Source of the DNA: Hyphomicrobiales bacterium
GTDB lineage: Bacteria > Pseudomonadota > Alphaproteobacteria > Rhizobiales > Beijerinckiaceae
Assembly: GCA_025351165.1 (NCBI GenBank)
Contig: JANXWK010000005.1
Span: 62,001-126,000, forward strand
Direction: 5' to 3'
DNA length: 64,000 bases
Shown here: positions 9,837-19,034 of the stretch, piece by piece
Layout: each line of letters opens with the position of its first letter
Position numbering within the stretch: the first letter of the stretch is position 1
The notes under the pieces: generated by a model
The model's input: the letters and a program-made list of their open reading frames with translations, nothing else
What the model was told of the DNA's origin: nothing
Database searches by the model: none
Position numbers and translations under genes: made by a program

Positions 9837-12068
9837 TTACCTGGTGTAACGTCTCCACAATGCTCCAAAAACATTGGAGTAATCGTCACTCCAGGCCACA
9901 ATGCCTTTATCTTGAAGAACAGCCCAGCCATTATCTGTCAGTAAGCCAGCTAACACCCTGGATGTTTTTGAAATCGCAACTACATGGGACGAACTGCGAC
10001 TTTCCAAACTGGCTGGAGCTTTATTTATGTCATATTTAACAACAGCTTGAACACCGGCTTCCTTCACAAGGGCTGCAATCACACTTTCAAGTTCCAGATG
10101 GCTGTTGGAAATGTGCATTGCAAGAAGGCCATCTTCTTTTATCAAACCAAGATAAAGTGCAAATGCTTCTTTTGTAAGTAAATGCGTGGGGATGGCATCA
10201 GAAGAAAAAGCATCTATAAGTAGATAATCAAATTTGTCTTTTGGCTCATTAGCTAAAGTTAAACGCGCGTCTCCCAAAATTACATGTGAATTGGGGGCGC
10301 AAGCAGATAAATATCGAAAAAGATTTTCATCTCTTGCAATTTTATACACGATAGGATCAATTTCAAAATAACTGATTTTGTCAGTCTCAACGCCATTGCA
10401 CGCATGGGCGCCAGTGCCCAGTCCTACAATCCCAATCTGCCTTGAAGCTTTGTCTTGACCAGATAGACGAAATGTTTCCGCATTTGGCCCCTCTTTATGA
10501 TAGTAGGTGAGCGGTTTGGGTCTATCTGGTAAAGGGGAACCATCGGCGTTGGAAGTTCTGATGGCACCGTGTAATGTGACACCATGATTGAGCGTACGAA
10601 ACTGCCCATTTTCTACAATATCAATTTTGTGAACACCAAAAAAAGAACGCTCATAAGTTCTGTGATTGACAACAGTTTGAATACTGTCATTAAGCAAAAA
10701 AAGCATAGGTATTGCAGCTGCCAACACATAAGCTTTTTGATAGAAAACGAGTAAAAAAACGACTAAAACTACCAACCCGTAATAGATGTAAAAATTATTA
10801 TTTTTTATAGATTCTGATGAAATCACATTTACTAGAAAGCAAAGAATAAGGCCTATTAAAACGACTGGGATTACCTGATTGTAAATTTGTTTTTGTGATG
10901 GTTTGAAAAATAAAGCTGACCCTATAACAGATGCAGAGATGAGAATAGGATACTCAAGAACTCTGTTAAAAATTGCAGGTGCAACCAGACCGCAAAATAA
11001 ACCCCCTAAAACACCACCAAAACTCATCCATAAATAAAATGATGTTAAATAGTGTGGGTGTGGACGCAATTTGTATAGACGATTATGAAAAATGAGCGCA
11101 GCAATAAAAAAGAAGCCTATGTGAAATAAAAACTGAACTAAAAAATTTCCAATATTCACAATGTTTAGCATGAATAAAATGCAGGAAAGTGCAGGAAAAA
11201 GTCTTTCCAATAAAACAATGGGTAAGATTTGCTGATCCCGAAAAACAAGCACAAAAGTAAACAGAAAAAGTGCGAGTGGCAAAATCCACAAGAAAGGAGC
11301 TGCCGCTATGTCAGTTGTAATATGTGTTGTAACAGCCAGTAAAAGCCCTGATGGAATGAAGGACAATCCAATCCATTTTAAAATTAATTTAAGAGATGGT
11401 CGTTCATCTTGGCTGTGACTATCTATTATTTGTCTGGTTTTAAGCGTAACTGACTTTGGGCGGCAAACTATAAAAGCACTTAAAATGATGAAAACGACAA
11501 GTAAAACAAACCCGAACGACCAGGCATAAGATTGTTGTTTAATGCGCAACAAAGGTTCAAATAAAATTGGAAACAAAAGTAGAGCAGTGAATGATCCTAG
11601 ATTTGATGCTGCGTAAAGAAAATAAGGGTTGGCCGCATGGCTGTGTTCAGAGCGGGCAAACCATGCCTGCAAAAGTGGTCCATTAGCTGCAACAGCAAAA
11701 AATGGCAGCCCAACAGAAGTAAGGAACATGCCTATTAACCATATTGTTTGTCCATTTTCGGGTGCAGAACCATAAGAAATGCTGGCAGAAATTGGTAAAA
11801 ACATAATTGCAGTTGAAGTAAGTATAATATGAATAAAGGCAGCCCACTTTATTGCAAGATATTTCGTCAATAGATGAGCATATAGATAGCCAGCCAGTAA
11901 AACTGTTTGAAAAAAGACCATTGCCACTGACCACACAGATGGCGCACCGCCAAGCTGCGGCAAAATCATTTTTGTGAACATAGGCTGGATTGCAAAAAGA
12001 AGAAATGCGGATATAAAAATTGTTGTTGTAAATATTATTAAAAGGATTTGCGTTTTGATAACATTCAT
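9837..12068 (-). CDS. Fused MFS/spermidine-synthase-like membrane protein
   Basis: The first roughly 480 of 743 residues are very hydrophobic, with a dozen or more predicted membrane helices beginning at residue 8. The C-terminal 250 residues form a Rossmann methyltransferase-like domain of the spermidine synthase superfamily (GIVGLGTGAHACNG near 546, LLIDAFSSDAIPTHLLT near 616). This architecture is annotated as fused MFS/spermidine synthase, but I know of no demonstrated polyamine synthesis for it, so an aminopropyl or methyl transfer role is open. The ATG at 12068 gives a short N-terminus ahead of helix 1. It stands alone between mmsA (convergent) and pssA (same strand, 111 bp upstream). 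Confidence 0.8.
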   Translation of the reverse strand: MNVIKTQILLIIFTTTIFISAFLLFAIQPMFTKMILPQLGGAPSVWSVAMVFFQTVLLAGYLYAHLLTKYLAIKWAAFIHIILTSTAIMFLPISASISYGSAPENGQTIWLIGMFLTSVGLPFFAVAANGPLLQAWFARSEHSHAANPYFLYAASNLGSFTALLLFPILFEPLLRIKQQSYAWSFGFVLLVVFIILSAFIVCRPKSVTLKTRQIIDSHSQDERPSLKLILKWIGLSFIPSGLLLAVTTHITTDIAAAPFLWILPLALFLFTFVLVFRDQQILPIVLLERLFPALSCILFMLNIVNIGNFLVQFLFHIGFFFIAALIFHNRLYKLRPHPHYLTSFYLWMSFGGVLGGLFCGLVAPAIFNRVLEYPILISASVIGSALFFKPSQKQIYNQVIPVVLIGLILCFLVNVISSESIKNNNFYIYYGLVVLVVFLLVFYQKAYVLAAAIPMLFLLNDSIQTVVNHRTYERSFFGVHKIDIVENGQFRTLNHGVTLHGAIRTSNADGSPLPDRPKPLTYYHKEGPNAETFRLSGQDKASRQIGIVGLGTGAHACNGVETDKISYFEIDPIVYKIARDENLFRYLSACAPNSHVILGDARLTLANEPKDKFDYLLIDAFSSDAIPTHLLTKEAFALYLGLIKEDGLLAMHISNSHLELESVIAALVKEAGVQAVVKYDINKAPASLESRSSSHVVAISKTSRVLAGLLTDNGWAVLQDKGIVAWSDDYSNVFGALWRRYTR

Positions 12069-12179
12069 TCAAAGGCTCTTAGAGCAGGGACATTGGTTTA
12101 CAATGGAAGCGATTAAAACCTGCTAGCATGCAAAGTTTAACTAAAACATAAAGTATTTTGTTTGTTCAGATGGCATGTA

Positions 12180-12992
12180 TCATTTTAAAGCTGCATCCAG
12201 CTGGCTCTGAGCTTTGAAGCGTCGGATACTAAATGGGATAAGTCCCAAATATCCAACAGTAAGTGCAATGAGCGTTTCAAAGGGATAGGCAACAAAAAGC
12301 GCAACAAGAAATACAAATCCTACAAAAACAGGCATAACATTTTCGCGGGGTACAAAATGCCCTAGTCGTTTGAAGGAAAACGTTGGAATTGTGCTTACTG
12401 CCAGAAAGGCAATAACAATCGTGTAACAGAGCACAGTTTGTGCGAACATGGGCCATTTTGGCATTCCTGCCAACACAGCGTATAAGGGCAAAAGGCATGT
12501 CATGGCACCAGCTGGAGCAGGCATGCCAACAAAATAGTCCTTTTGCCAATCAGGGCGCGTCGGGTCTTCTAAAGCTGCATTAAAACGTGCAAGACGTAAC
12601 GCCATAGCAACAGCAAACAAAAGTGCGGCAATCCATCCTGGCGTACCGGTAGACCCAACATCTTTTAATGTCCAAAAATATAAAATTAATGCTGGCGCAC
12701 ATCCAAAGTTGATAAAATCAGCTAAAGAGTCAAGCTCCGCTCCAAAGCGTGATGTACCTTTAAGAAGGCGTGCCACGCGTCCATCAAGCCCGTCTAGTGC
12801 GGCTGCAATAGCAATGGCAATGACAGCAAACTTCAACTTGCCTTCAACAGCCAGCCTTATGGCTGTAATACCTGAGCATATTGATAAAAGTGTAATAAAG
12901 TTGGGGATGAGCATACGCAAAGGCACTGCTCTAAAACGATTACGTTTAGGTTCAGAAGGATCTGGCTCAAAAGGTGGAAAAAGTGTGTTCAT
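12180..12992 (-). CDS. pssA: CDP-diacylglycerol-serine O-phosphatidyltransferase
   Basis: PssA condenses CDP-diacylglycerol with L-serine to phosphatidylserine in the inner membrane, the first step towards phosphatidylethanolamine. The CDP-alcohol phosphotransferase signature D-x2-DG-x2-AR-x8-G-x3-D-x3-D is complete in DGLDGRVARLLKG...ELDSLAD. About eight hydrophobic segments follow the usual pattern for the roughly 270-residue type II enzyme. I chose ATG 12992 (MNTLFPPFEPD); the longer frame starts from a TTG at 13010. The gene follows psd by 27 bp on the same strand, the normal psd-pssA operon of alphaproteobacteria. Confidence 0.93.
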   Translation of the reverse strand: MNTLFPPFEPDPSEPKRNRFRAVPLRMLIPNFITLLSICSGITAIRLAVEGKLKFAVIAIAIAAALDGLDGRVARLLKGTSRFGAELDSLADFINFGCAPALILYFWTLKDVGSTGTPGWIAALLFAVAMALRLARFNAALEDPTRPDWQKDYFVGMPAPAGAMTCLLPLYAVLAGMPKWPMFAQTVLCYTIVIAFLAVSTIPTFSFKRLGHFVPRENVMPVFVGFVFLVALFVAYPFETLIALTVGYLGLIPFSIRRFKAQSQLDAALK

Positions 12993-13019
12993 CGTCTGCA
13001 ACCAACACAAATATGTGAA

Positions 13020-13718
13020 TTATTGTACACGGAAGCTTAGCCTGTTCTCAATTAATGTGCAGTCTGCAAGCACGGTTTCGCCAGCAACTGCTTTTTGACC
13101 AACAGACACAAGTGGCTTGGCATTGAGTGGCATGTACACATCAACGCGGCTACCAAAACGGATAAGGCCAATACGTTCCCCTACGCTCAGCTGCTGACCC
13201 TCATTCGCAAAGCACAGGATGCGCCGTGCAATGAGTCCAGCAATTTGAACAACGCCAAAATGTCCTAGTGAGCTTTCGATAACAAGCCCATTACGCTCAT
13301 TATCATCGCTGGCTTTATCCATGTCCGCGCTCAAAAACAGGCCAGGACGATAGGCGATCTTTGTAATTTTGCCACTCACTGGCATACGGTTTACATGACA
13401 GTCAAAAACATTCATGAAAACTGATACACGAGGTAACGGTATTTCTCCAAGACCAAGCTCGCTGGGTGGAATAAAAAAACCAACACTATCAACACGGCCA
13501 TCTGCAGGACTAATCACCAGCCCCTCGCGTATGGGCGTCACGCGCGCAGGATCGCGGAAGAAATAGGCGCACCACAATGTCAGGATCCAGCCTACCCAAC
13601 CAAGAGGGGCCCAGAGCCAGCCAAGTGCCAGTGCCACCAGTGCAAAGACAGCAATAAAAATATAGCCTTCTGGATGGATTGGCACCATTGTTTTGCGGAT
13701 AGAGGCAGTTATGGACAT
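13020..13718 (-). CDS. psd: Phosphatidylserine decarboxylase
   Basis: Psd converts phosphatidylserine to phosphatidylethanolamine. This is the short 232-residue form. The self-cleavage site that generates the pyruvoyl cofactor is G189-S190 in [13 protein letters not shown], giving a large beta and a small alpha chain of about 43 residues. Two hydrophobic helices near residues 18-50 anchor it to the membrane, and conserved [13 protein letters not shown] is present. The ATG at 13718 gives the expected N-terminus. It is promoter-proximal to pssA. The 276 bp between it and gshA, transcribed the other way, contain no credible gene. Confidence 0.93.
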   Translation of the reverse strand: MSITASIRKTMVPIHPEGYIFIAVFALVALALGWLWAPLGWVGWILTLWCAYFFRDPARVTPIREGLVISPADGRVDSVGFFIPPSELGLGEIPLPRVSVFMNVFDCHVNRMPVSGKITKIAYRPGLFLSADMDKASDDNERNGLVIESSLGHFGVVQIAGLIARRILCFANEGQQLSVGERIGLIRFGSRVDVYMPLNAKPLVSVGQKAVAGETVLADCTLIENRLSFRVQ

Positions 13719-13994
13719 TATAGACTATTCTCTTAAACGGGTTATATTCAAAGGATACTGTAAAAATGTCATCTGTTATACGCATGAAATATGCAGTAAA
13801 ACAAAAAATAAGAACATTAATCCAAGCCTCTTTAAATTTAAAAATACTATGAAGCATCTATCTATCACCCTTGTGTTGGAAAGGCGATGGATGGTTTCAA
13901 TATTTACCCATGAAATGTTATTTACAGTAATAGCTGTTGTCGAGCTTTAGATCCACGTCTATGTAAAATAACCTAAGTTTAGCAGGAGCACCCT

Positions 13995-15365
13995 ATGGCC
14001 CGTGACGTCGTGGATTTAATACCGATTGAAAACCGCGATGAGCTTGTAGACTGGATTGCCAGTGGGGTAAAACCCAGCGAACAGTTTAAAATCGGGACAG
14101 AACATGAAAAATTCCCCTTTTTTAAAGAGACGCTGGAGCCTGTGCCCTATGAGGGTCAAAATGGCATACGCGCTCTGCTAAATGGCATGCAGACCGTAAC
14201 AGGCTGGGAGCCGATTTTAGAAAATGGCAATCCAATAGGCTTGTTTGATGCTGTAAGTGGTGGAGCTATTTCTCTAGAGCCTGGGGGGCAGTTTGAATTA
14301 TCAGGAGCGCCTCTGTCTACGCTTCATGATACAAAGAAAGAGACTATTCAACACTTTAAAGATGTAAAACAGGTTGCAGACTCCTTGGGAGTAGGATTTT
14401 TAGCGCTTGGTGTAAGTCCAAAATGGACGCTTGAGGAAACACCCGTAATGCCCAAGGAGCGCTATAAAATCATGGCGCGTTATATGCCAAAAGTTGGCTC
14501 ATATGGCCTTGACATGATGTTTAAAACGTCAACTGTGCAGGTTAACCTGGATTTTAAATCTGAAGCAGACATGGTGAAAAAACTGCGTGTATCAGTGGCA
14601 CTTCAACCCATTTCAACCGCAATTTTTGCCAACTCACCTTTTGCGAATGGTAGGCTGAATGGATTTCAAAGTTTTCGGTCGGAAATCTGGCGTGATACAG
14701 ACAATCAGCGCGCTGGAATGCTGCCATTTATATTTGAGGATGGTATGGGCTTTGAACGCTATGTTGATTATGGCCTCACTGTACCTATGTATTTTTTAAA
14801 ACGTGGCGACACATATCATGATGTTTCAGGAGCATCATTTAAAGATTTAATGTCTGGCAAATTTTCATTAATACCAACTGAAAAAGCCTACATGTCTGAT
14901 TGGGCTAACCATCTTGGCACAATTTTTCCTGAAGTTCGCCTCAAGAAGTACCTTGAAATGCGCGGAGGCGATGTCGGCCCTCTTCCAATGATTTTAGCTT
15001 TTTCAGCCTTTTGGACAGGCCTGCTATATAACAACACAGCTCTTGATGCAGCTTGGGATATAGCCAAAAACTGGAAAAATGAACAGCGTCAGATGCTGCG
15101 TGACCAAGTTCCAAAACAGGGTCTCAGGTCAAGCATTAATGGACGTAGTACTCTTGATGTTGCCCGGGAGCTTCTTGAAATTTCAATTGCTGGCCTCAAG
15201 GCAAGAGCCTGTTTGAACAGCACAGGTACCGATGAGGCATCCTACCTTGATCCAGTCTGTGTTCTCCTGGATAAAGGCCAAACACAGTCTGAAAATTTAA
15301 TCAGATTATACAGCAGTGCTTGGCATGAAAATATAGATTTTGCATTCAAAGAATGTTCCTACTAA
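13995..15365 (+). CDS. gshA: Glutamate-cysteine ligase, plant/alphaproteobacterial type
   Basis: GshA forms gamma-glutamylcysteine from glutamate, cysteine and ATP, the rate-limiting step of glutathione synthesis. The 456 residues correspond to the plant-like GCL class found in alphaproteobacteria: FKIGTEHEKFPF near residue 32, GAISLEPGGQFELSG near 91 and FKTSTVQVNLDF near 177. The start is ATG 13995 with AGGAG at 13983-13987. No gshB lies nearby. It is the first rightward gene after the strand switch at about 13.7-14.0 kb. Confidence 0.92.
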   Translation: MARDVVDLIPIENRDELVDWIASGVKPSEQFKIGTEHEKFPFFKETLEPVPYEGQNGIRALLNGMQTVTGWEPILENGNPIGLFDAVSGGAISLEPGGQFELSGAPLSTLHDTKKETIQHFKDVKQVADSLGVGFLALGVSPKWTLEETPVMPKERYKIMARYMPKVGSYGLDMMFKTSTVQVNLDFKSEADMVKKLRVSVALQPISTAIFANSPFANGRLNGFQSFRSEIWRDTDNQRAGMLPFIFEDGMGFERYVDYGLTVPMYFLKRGDTYHDVSGASFKDLMSGKFSLIPTEKAYMSDWANHLGTIFPEVRLKKYLEMRGGDVGPLPMILAFSAFWTGLLYNNTALDAAWDIAKNWKNEQRQMLRDQVPKQGLRSSINGRSTLDVARELLEISIAGLKARACLNSTGTDEASYLDPVCVLLDKGQTQSENLIRLYSSAWHENIDFAFKECSY

Positions 15366-15758
15366 AATCTACTATTTTTTATCACATAGGGTCAGTTTGC
15401 CACTTGACTCATAGAATCGGTGAACATTACGGATGTATCTCAATTGTAGTTATAAATTAAATATATATAACAGTTACTTAGAGGTAAAGATGACAATTGC
15501 AAGTGGATTTAGATAAAAAGCCACGTAATATTTTAAAAATAATTATCCGCAATTTCGGACTCGAAACATTAAACCTAAATTTTTAAAAAATATTGTACTT
15601 TACAAACACTTATGCAAAAAATACATAACTGTAAATCCAAAAAAAACAAACCCTCTTATGGATCTTTTTAAGCTTTGAAATATTTCTATCTTGCACGAAA
15701 AATAACCCTTCTGTAAGCATAGAAACACTAGGGAGTTATCCTGAAGAGCTAACGTCAA

Positions 15759-15796
15759 GGCAACAGTTTAAAAACTGCACAGTTTGCACTGTTGCC
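15759..15796. promoter_or_regulatory. Nested perfect palindrome upstream of dnaA
   Basis: GGCAACAGT (15759-15767) is the exact reverse complement of ACTGTTGCC (15788-15796). Between them lies a second dyad, AAACTG-CA-CAGTTT. The motif ACAGTTT therefore recurs in alternating orientation within 38 bp. This could be an operator for a dimeric regulator, an origin element or an RNA hairpin; no T-run follows, so a terminator is unlikely. Confidence 0.6.
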
Positions 15797-15905
15797 AGTA
15801 AAAAATTGGGGCAGCAGAGTACCAAAACAAAAACTTTGAGCTGCATAATTCAGTTTCCAACAGATTTTAAGTAGAGTGTTCATTTGCGTAATGGGAGGAT
15901 TTAAA

Positions 15906-15943
15906 ATGGAAGACTTTTATATTGTTTAACCACGTGAGTGGTT
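15906..15943 (+). promoter_or_regulatory. Possible dnaA leader: 7-codon ORF plus hairpin
   Basis: GGGAGG (15895-15900) precedes an ATG at 15906 that opens a seven-codon frame, MEDFYIV, ending at TAA 15927-15929. Its stop overlaps the start of a 6-bp hairpin AACCAC-GTGA-GTGGTT (15928-15943). The dnaA start is 50 bp further on. The strong ribosome site makes a translated leader possible; the tiny size means chance is also likely. Confidence 0.35.
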
Positions 15944-15992
15944 TAGCTAAATTAGAAATTTTTGAATAAAGTATACTATCTAAGGGGCAAGT

Positions 15993-17621
15993 ATGTTACG
16001 AAGCGATTTTCAATCTACTGAAGTTGGATCATCACAGCACACAGTTTCGCAATTAGAAGCCGATGCATCCGTGGTACTTTTAGCTGATTGGAGCCGCGTT
16101 CAACAAAAGTTAAAAATAGAGTTAGGAGCCGATGTTTTTTTAAGCTGGTTCGGCAGCCTTGAGATATTGGGCTTGAAAACGGGATGCGCTTATTTCACTG
16201 TACCAACTCTATTTCTCAAAAGCTGGATAAATGCACATTATGCAGAGCGCATGCTGGTTTTGCTGCAAATGGAAGATAGCTCAGTTGAGCGTATCACTAT
16301 ATCAGTACGTACGGCTGGTCAAAAACAGGCTCATCATCGCCCTTCAGCTGTATTGAAGCTATCAAGCTCTTCAACTTCAAACCATGCCTCTGCAAATTAT
16401 ACTTCTGCAAATTACACTTCTGCCAGTCAATCTTCTGCAAACTATTCTTCTACAAGCCCAGTTTCTGTAAGTCATTTCCGCAAAAGCAATAGCTCAGTTT
16501 CAGGGGCCAGTTCACCCTCATCTTCCCACGGGACAAACTCTTACGGGGGTGACATGTCTGATGCCAAGATAGATGGCTTTGACGGATCTCCGCTTGACAA
16601 ACGGCTTAACCTGGACAGTTTTCATGTTGGCCGCTCAAATGCTCTAGCCCATACGGCCTGCCATCAAATTATAAAATCCTTGCCTTCAGAAAGTCCAGTC
16701 TACAATCCACTTTATATCCATGCAGCAGTGGGCTTGGGGAAAACACATCTTTTACAGGCCACAGCTCAAGCTGCTGAAAACGCAGGCCGTCGTGTCATCT
16801 ATCTTACAGCTGAAAAATTCATGTATGGCTTTGTCTTGGCTCTTAAAGCGCAAACGGCATTGGCATTTAAAGAAAAACTGCGTACAATTGATATTCTTGT
16901 AATTGATGATGTGCAGTTTTTGCATGGAAAATCCATACAGCAGGAATTTTGCCATACATTGAATGCGCTTATTGATGCAGGTCGCCAGGTCATTATTGCT
17001 GCTGACCGTCCACCAGCTGATCTTGAAGCTTTGGAAGAGCGTGTCCGTTCACGTCTGGCTGGCGGTTTAGTTGTGGAAATTGGTGCTCTGGATGAAACTT
17101 TGCGTATTAAAATCCTTGAGGCCCGTGTAGCTGCGGCCAGAATTAATTTTCCTGAGTTCCAGGTAAGCGATGAAGTTTTAAAACACGTTGCGCATGCAGT
17201 TACAGCAAATGGCCGTGATCTTGAAGGCGCTGTAAACCGCCTTCTTGCACACACAACTCTGTCTGGTGCACCCCTTGATGTGGAGGCAGCAGAGGCAGCC
17301 GTTAAAGATCTTATTCGCACACGTGATCCAAAACGAGTTAAAATTGAAGATATCCAGCGCCTCGTAGCCAATCATTATAATGTTAGCCGCGCGGATATTC
17401 TTTCATCGCGCCGCACAGCAACAGTTGTTCGTCCTCGTCAGATTGCGATGTATTTGTCTAAATCGCTTACCTTACGATCATTGCCAGAGATTGGACGCCG
17501 TTTTGGTGGGCGCGATCATACAACTGTCCTTCATGCAGTCCGTAAAATCGAGGGGTTGGTTGGCAAGGACAACACCTTGGCAGGTGAAATAGAATTTTTA
17601 AGACGTATGCTGCAAGAATAG
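15993..17621 (+). CDS. dnaA: Chromosomal replication initiator protein DnaA
   Basis: DnaA-ATP binds origin boxes and opens the duplex. The 542 residues contain all four domains: domain I (1-100), a long Ser/Asn-rich linker (about 105-205), the AAA+ domain with P-loop [10 protein letters not shown] (about 243-252) and Walker [13 protein letters not shown] (about 302-312), and the DNA-binding domain IV ending in [17 protein letters not shown] (about 503-520). The linker carries degenerate five-residue repeats of the type SANYT, encoded by a 15-bp tandem repeat. The start is ATG 15993 behind AAGGGG. dnaN follows after 294 bp containing two repeat arrays. Confidence 0.97.
   Translation: MLRSDFQSTEVGSSQHTVSQLEADASVVLLADWSRVQQKLKIELGADVFLSWFGSLEILGLKTGCAYFTVPTLFLKSWINAHYAERMLVLLQMEDSSVERITISVRTAGQKQAHHRPSAVLKLSSSSTSNHASANYTSANYTSASQSSANYSSTSPVSVSHFRKSNSSVSGASSPSSSHGTNSYGGDMSDAKIDGFDGSPLDKRLNLDSFHVGRSNALAHTACHQIIKSLPSESPVYNPLYIHAAVGLGKTHLLQATAQAAENAGRRVIYLTAEKFMYGFVLALKAQTALAFKEKLRTIDILVIDDVQFLHGKSIQQEFCHTLNALIDAGRQVIIAADRPPADLEALEERVRSRLAGGLVVEIGALDETLRIKILEARVAAARINFPEFQVSDEVLKHVAHAVTANGRDLEGAVNRLLAHTTLSGAPLDVEAAEAAVKDLIRTRDPKRVKIEDIQRLVANHYNVSRADILSSRRTATVVRPRQIAMYLSKSLTLRSLPEIGRRFGGRDHTTVLHAVRKIEGLVGKDNTLAGEIEFLRRMLQE
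16387..16476 (+). repeat. 15-bp degenerate tandem repeat in the dnaA linker
   Basis: Six consecutive 15-bp units share a CTTCTGCAAATTAYA-like pattern (16387-16401, 16402-16416 and so on). They encode repeated Ser-Ala-Asn-Tyr-Thr-like pentapeptides in DnaA domain II. The first two copies are nearly identical; later ones are increasingly diverged. Confidence 0.75.
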
Positions 17622-17680
17622 GCAAGCCAAAAGTAGGCAAGCCAAAAGTAGGCAAGCAAAAAGTAGGCAACCCAAAAATA
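17621..17680 (+). repeat. Four-copy 15-bp tandem repeat directly after dnaA
   Basis: The unit GGCAAGCCAAAAGTA occurs at 17621-17635 and 17636-17650 (identical), then 17651-17665 and 17666-17680 with one and three changes. It begins on the last base of the dnaA stop codon. A related GGCAAGCTAAAC repeat lies in front of the DUF1521 gene at 61.4 kb. Confidence 0.9.
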
Positions 17681-17840
17681 GGAATACTAGGACAAAAAAG
17701 CCCTGCAAACTCACTTATTTGGTCAGCTACGCTGTGCAGCTTTTCTTTTAATAGATTAATCCACCTTTCCAAAACTATTTTTGGTCGCTATAAGTTCTAA
17801 CCAACAGGCTGCGCTCAATGTGTTGCGCAAGTCGCAAATT

Positions 17841-17904
17841 GGATTTTCCACAAGCTGGATTTTCCACGAGTTGAATTTTTTGCAAGTTGAATTTTTTGTG
17901 AGTT
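17841..17904 (+). repeat. Four-copy 16-bp tandem repeat upstream of dnaN
   Basis: Four 16-bp units sit end to end at 17841-17856, 17857-17872, 17873-17888 and 17889-17904, with a consensus close to GRATTTTYCAAGTT. The array stops 11 bp before the dnaN ATG. The first two units contain TTTTCCACA and TTTTCCACG, one and two mismatches from the DnaA box TTATCCACA. The array must lie in the dnaN leader or promoter. Confidence 0.8.
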
Positions 17905-17915
17905 AGGTTTGCGTT

Positions 17916-19034
17916 ATGAAGGTTACGGTAGAACAGTCAGCCCTTTTAAAGTCTCTTTCACGCACAACGCGTGTTGTTGAGCGGCGCAATACAATTCCAA
18001 TCTTATCCAATGTACTTTTGCGGGCAGAGGACGGAAAGTTGATGTTAAAAGCAACTGACCTCGACATAGAAGTCACAGAGTCACTTGCGGCAGATATTTC
18101 ATCTCCTGGGTCCATCACAGTGCCGGCGCATGTCATTCATGATATTGTGCGTAAACTTCCAGACAGTGCGCAGGTTCTGCTGGAAACTTCGGGTGATTCT
18201 TCCCAGCTCGTATTACGTTCAGGACGTTCGCGCTTTACTCTGCAGGCTCTGCCAGAAACAGATTTTCCTGATCTGGCAACAGGTGAATTTTCCAACACGT
18301 TTAAAATGCCTTCCAGCGACCTGCGAACCCTAATTGAAAAGACACAGTTTGCAATTTCTACAGAAGAGACACGTTATTACCTTAACGGTATTTACTTTCA
18401 CGCACTGGAAGTTAACGGAAATATGGTTTTACGTGCCGTTGCAACGGACGGGCACAGACTGGCTCGCTCGGAAGTTTCTGCGCCCAACGGGGCATCTGGT
18501 ATGCCTGGCATTATCGTGCCACGTAAGACAGTCAATGAAATTTTTAAACTCGTGGCAGATAGCGAGTCTGAAATCAGCGTTGAGCTTTCAGGGAGTAAAA
18601 TCAGGTTTCACATTGGCGCCGTTATTCTTACCTCAAAGCTGATTGATGGTACATTTCCCGATTATAACCGTGTTATTCCAACGAGTAATGACAAGCGCAT
18701 GATTATAGAATGTGCAGGCTTTAGCCGTTCAGTTGATCGGGTTGCAACTATTTCCAGTGAACGTGGGCGCGCCGTTAAGCTTTCCTTGAGCGATGGAAAG
18801 CTTACACTGGCGGTAAATAATCCAGACGCAGGTAACGCAATGGAGGAGCTTGAGGTCGAATACGATTCTGCTCCACTCGACATTGGCTTTAATGCTAAAT
18901 ATCTGCTTGATATTGCCTCGCAGTTTGAAGGTGATACAGCAGTTTTTAAATTTGCTGATTCAGGTGCACCAACCCTTATTCAGGATCGGGAAGGGGCATC
19001 AACCCTTTATGTACTGATGCCAATGCGCGTTTGA
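17916..19034 (+). CDS. dnaN: DNA polymerase III beta sliding clamp
   Basis: The beta clamp encircles DNA and tethers polymerase III. The 372 residues are the usual length, with three clamp subdomains. Recognisable stretches are MKVTVEQSALLKSLSRTTRVVERRNTIPILSNV at the N-terminus in part, RYYLNGIYFH near 150, ATDGHRLA near 177 and the C-terminal LYVLMPMRV. The ATG at 17916 is clear but has no strong Shine-Dalgarno site; its upstream sequence is the 16-bp repeat array. The stop overlaps the recF start by 4 bp, so the two are translationally coupled. Confidence 0.97.
   Translation: MKVTVEQSALLKSLSRTTRVVERRNTIPILSNVLLRAEDGKLMLKATDLDIEVTESLAADISSPGSITVPAHVIHDIVRKLPDSAQVLLETSGDSSQLVLRSGRSRFTLQALPETDFPDLATGEFSNTFKMPSSDLRTLIEKTQFAISTEETRYYLNGIYFHALEVNGNMVLRAVATDGHRLARSEVSAPNGASGMPGIIVPRKTVNEIFKLVADSESEISVELSGSKIRFHIGAVILTSKLIDGTFPDYNRVIPTSNDKRMIIECAGFSRSVDRVATISSERGRAVKLSLSDGKLTLAVNNPDAGNAMEELEVEYDSAPLDIGFNAKYLLDIASQFEGDTAVFKFADSGAPTLIQDREGASTLYVLMPMRV

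Larger units (their letters stand above)
15366..15992. other. 627-bp non-coding AT-rich region upstream of dnaA, candidate origin region
   Basis: No gene is supported here. It holds one DnaA-box-like site, TTATCCGCA at 15543-15551 (one mismatch to TTATCCACA), and three GANTC sites of the CcrM methylation type (15406-15410, 15414-15418, 15558-15562). It also holds a nested palindrome at 15759-15796 and a possible leader ORF with hairpin at 15906-15943. Its position before dnaA-dnaN-recF and beside the gene-orientation switch makes it an origin or dnaA-control candidate. Perfect DnaA boxes are not clustered here, so this remains inference. Confidence 0.45.

Noticed and set aside
13693-13950. 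85-residue frame between psd and gshA
   Set aside because: It overlaps the psd start region, has no Shine-Dalgarno site and shows no family features.
16722-16751. DnaA P-loop starting with Ala-Ala instead of Gly-Gly
   Set aside because: The GLGKT core is intact, and alphaproteobacterial DnaA proteins commonly vary at this place, so I do not treat it as a defect.
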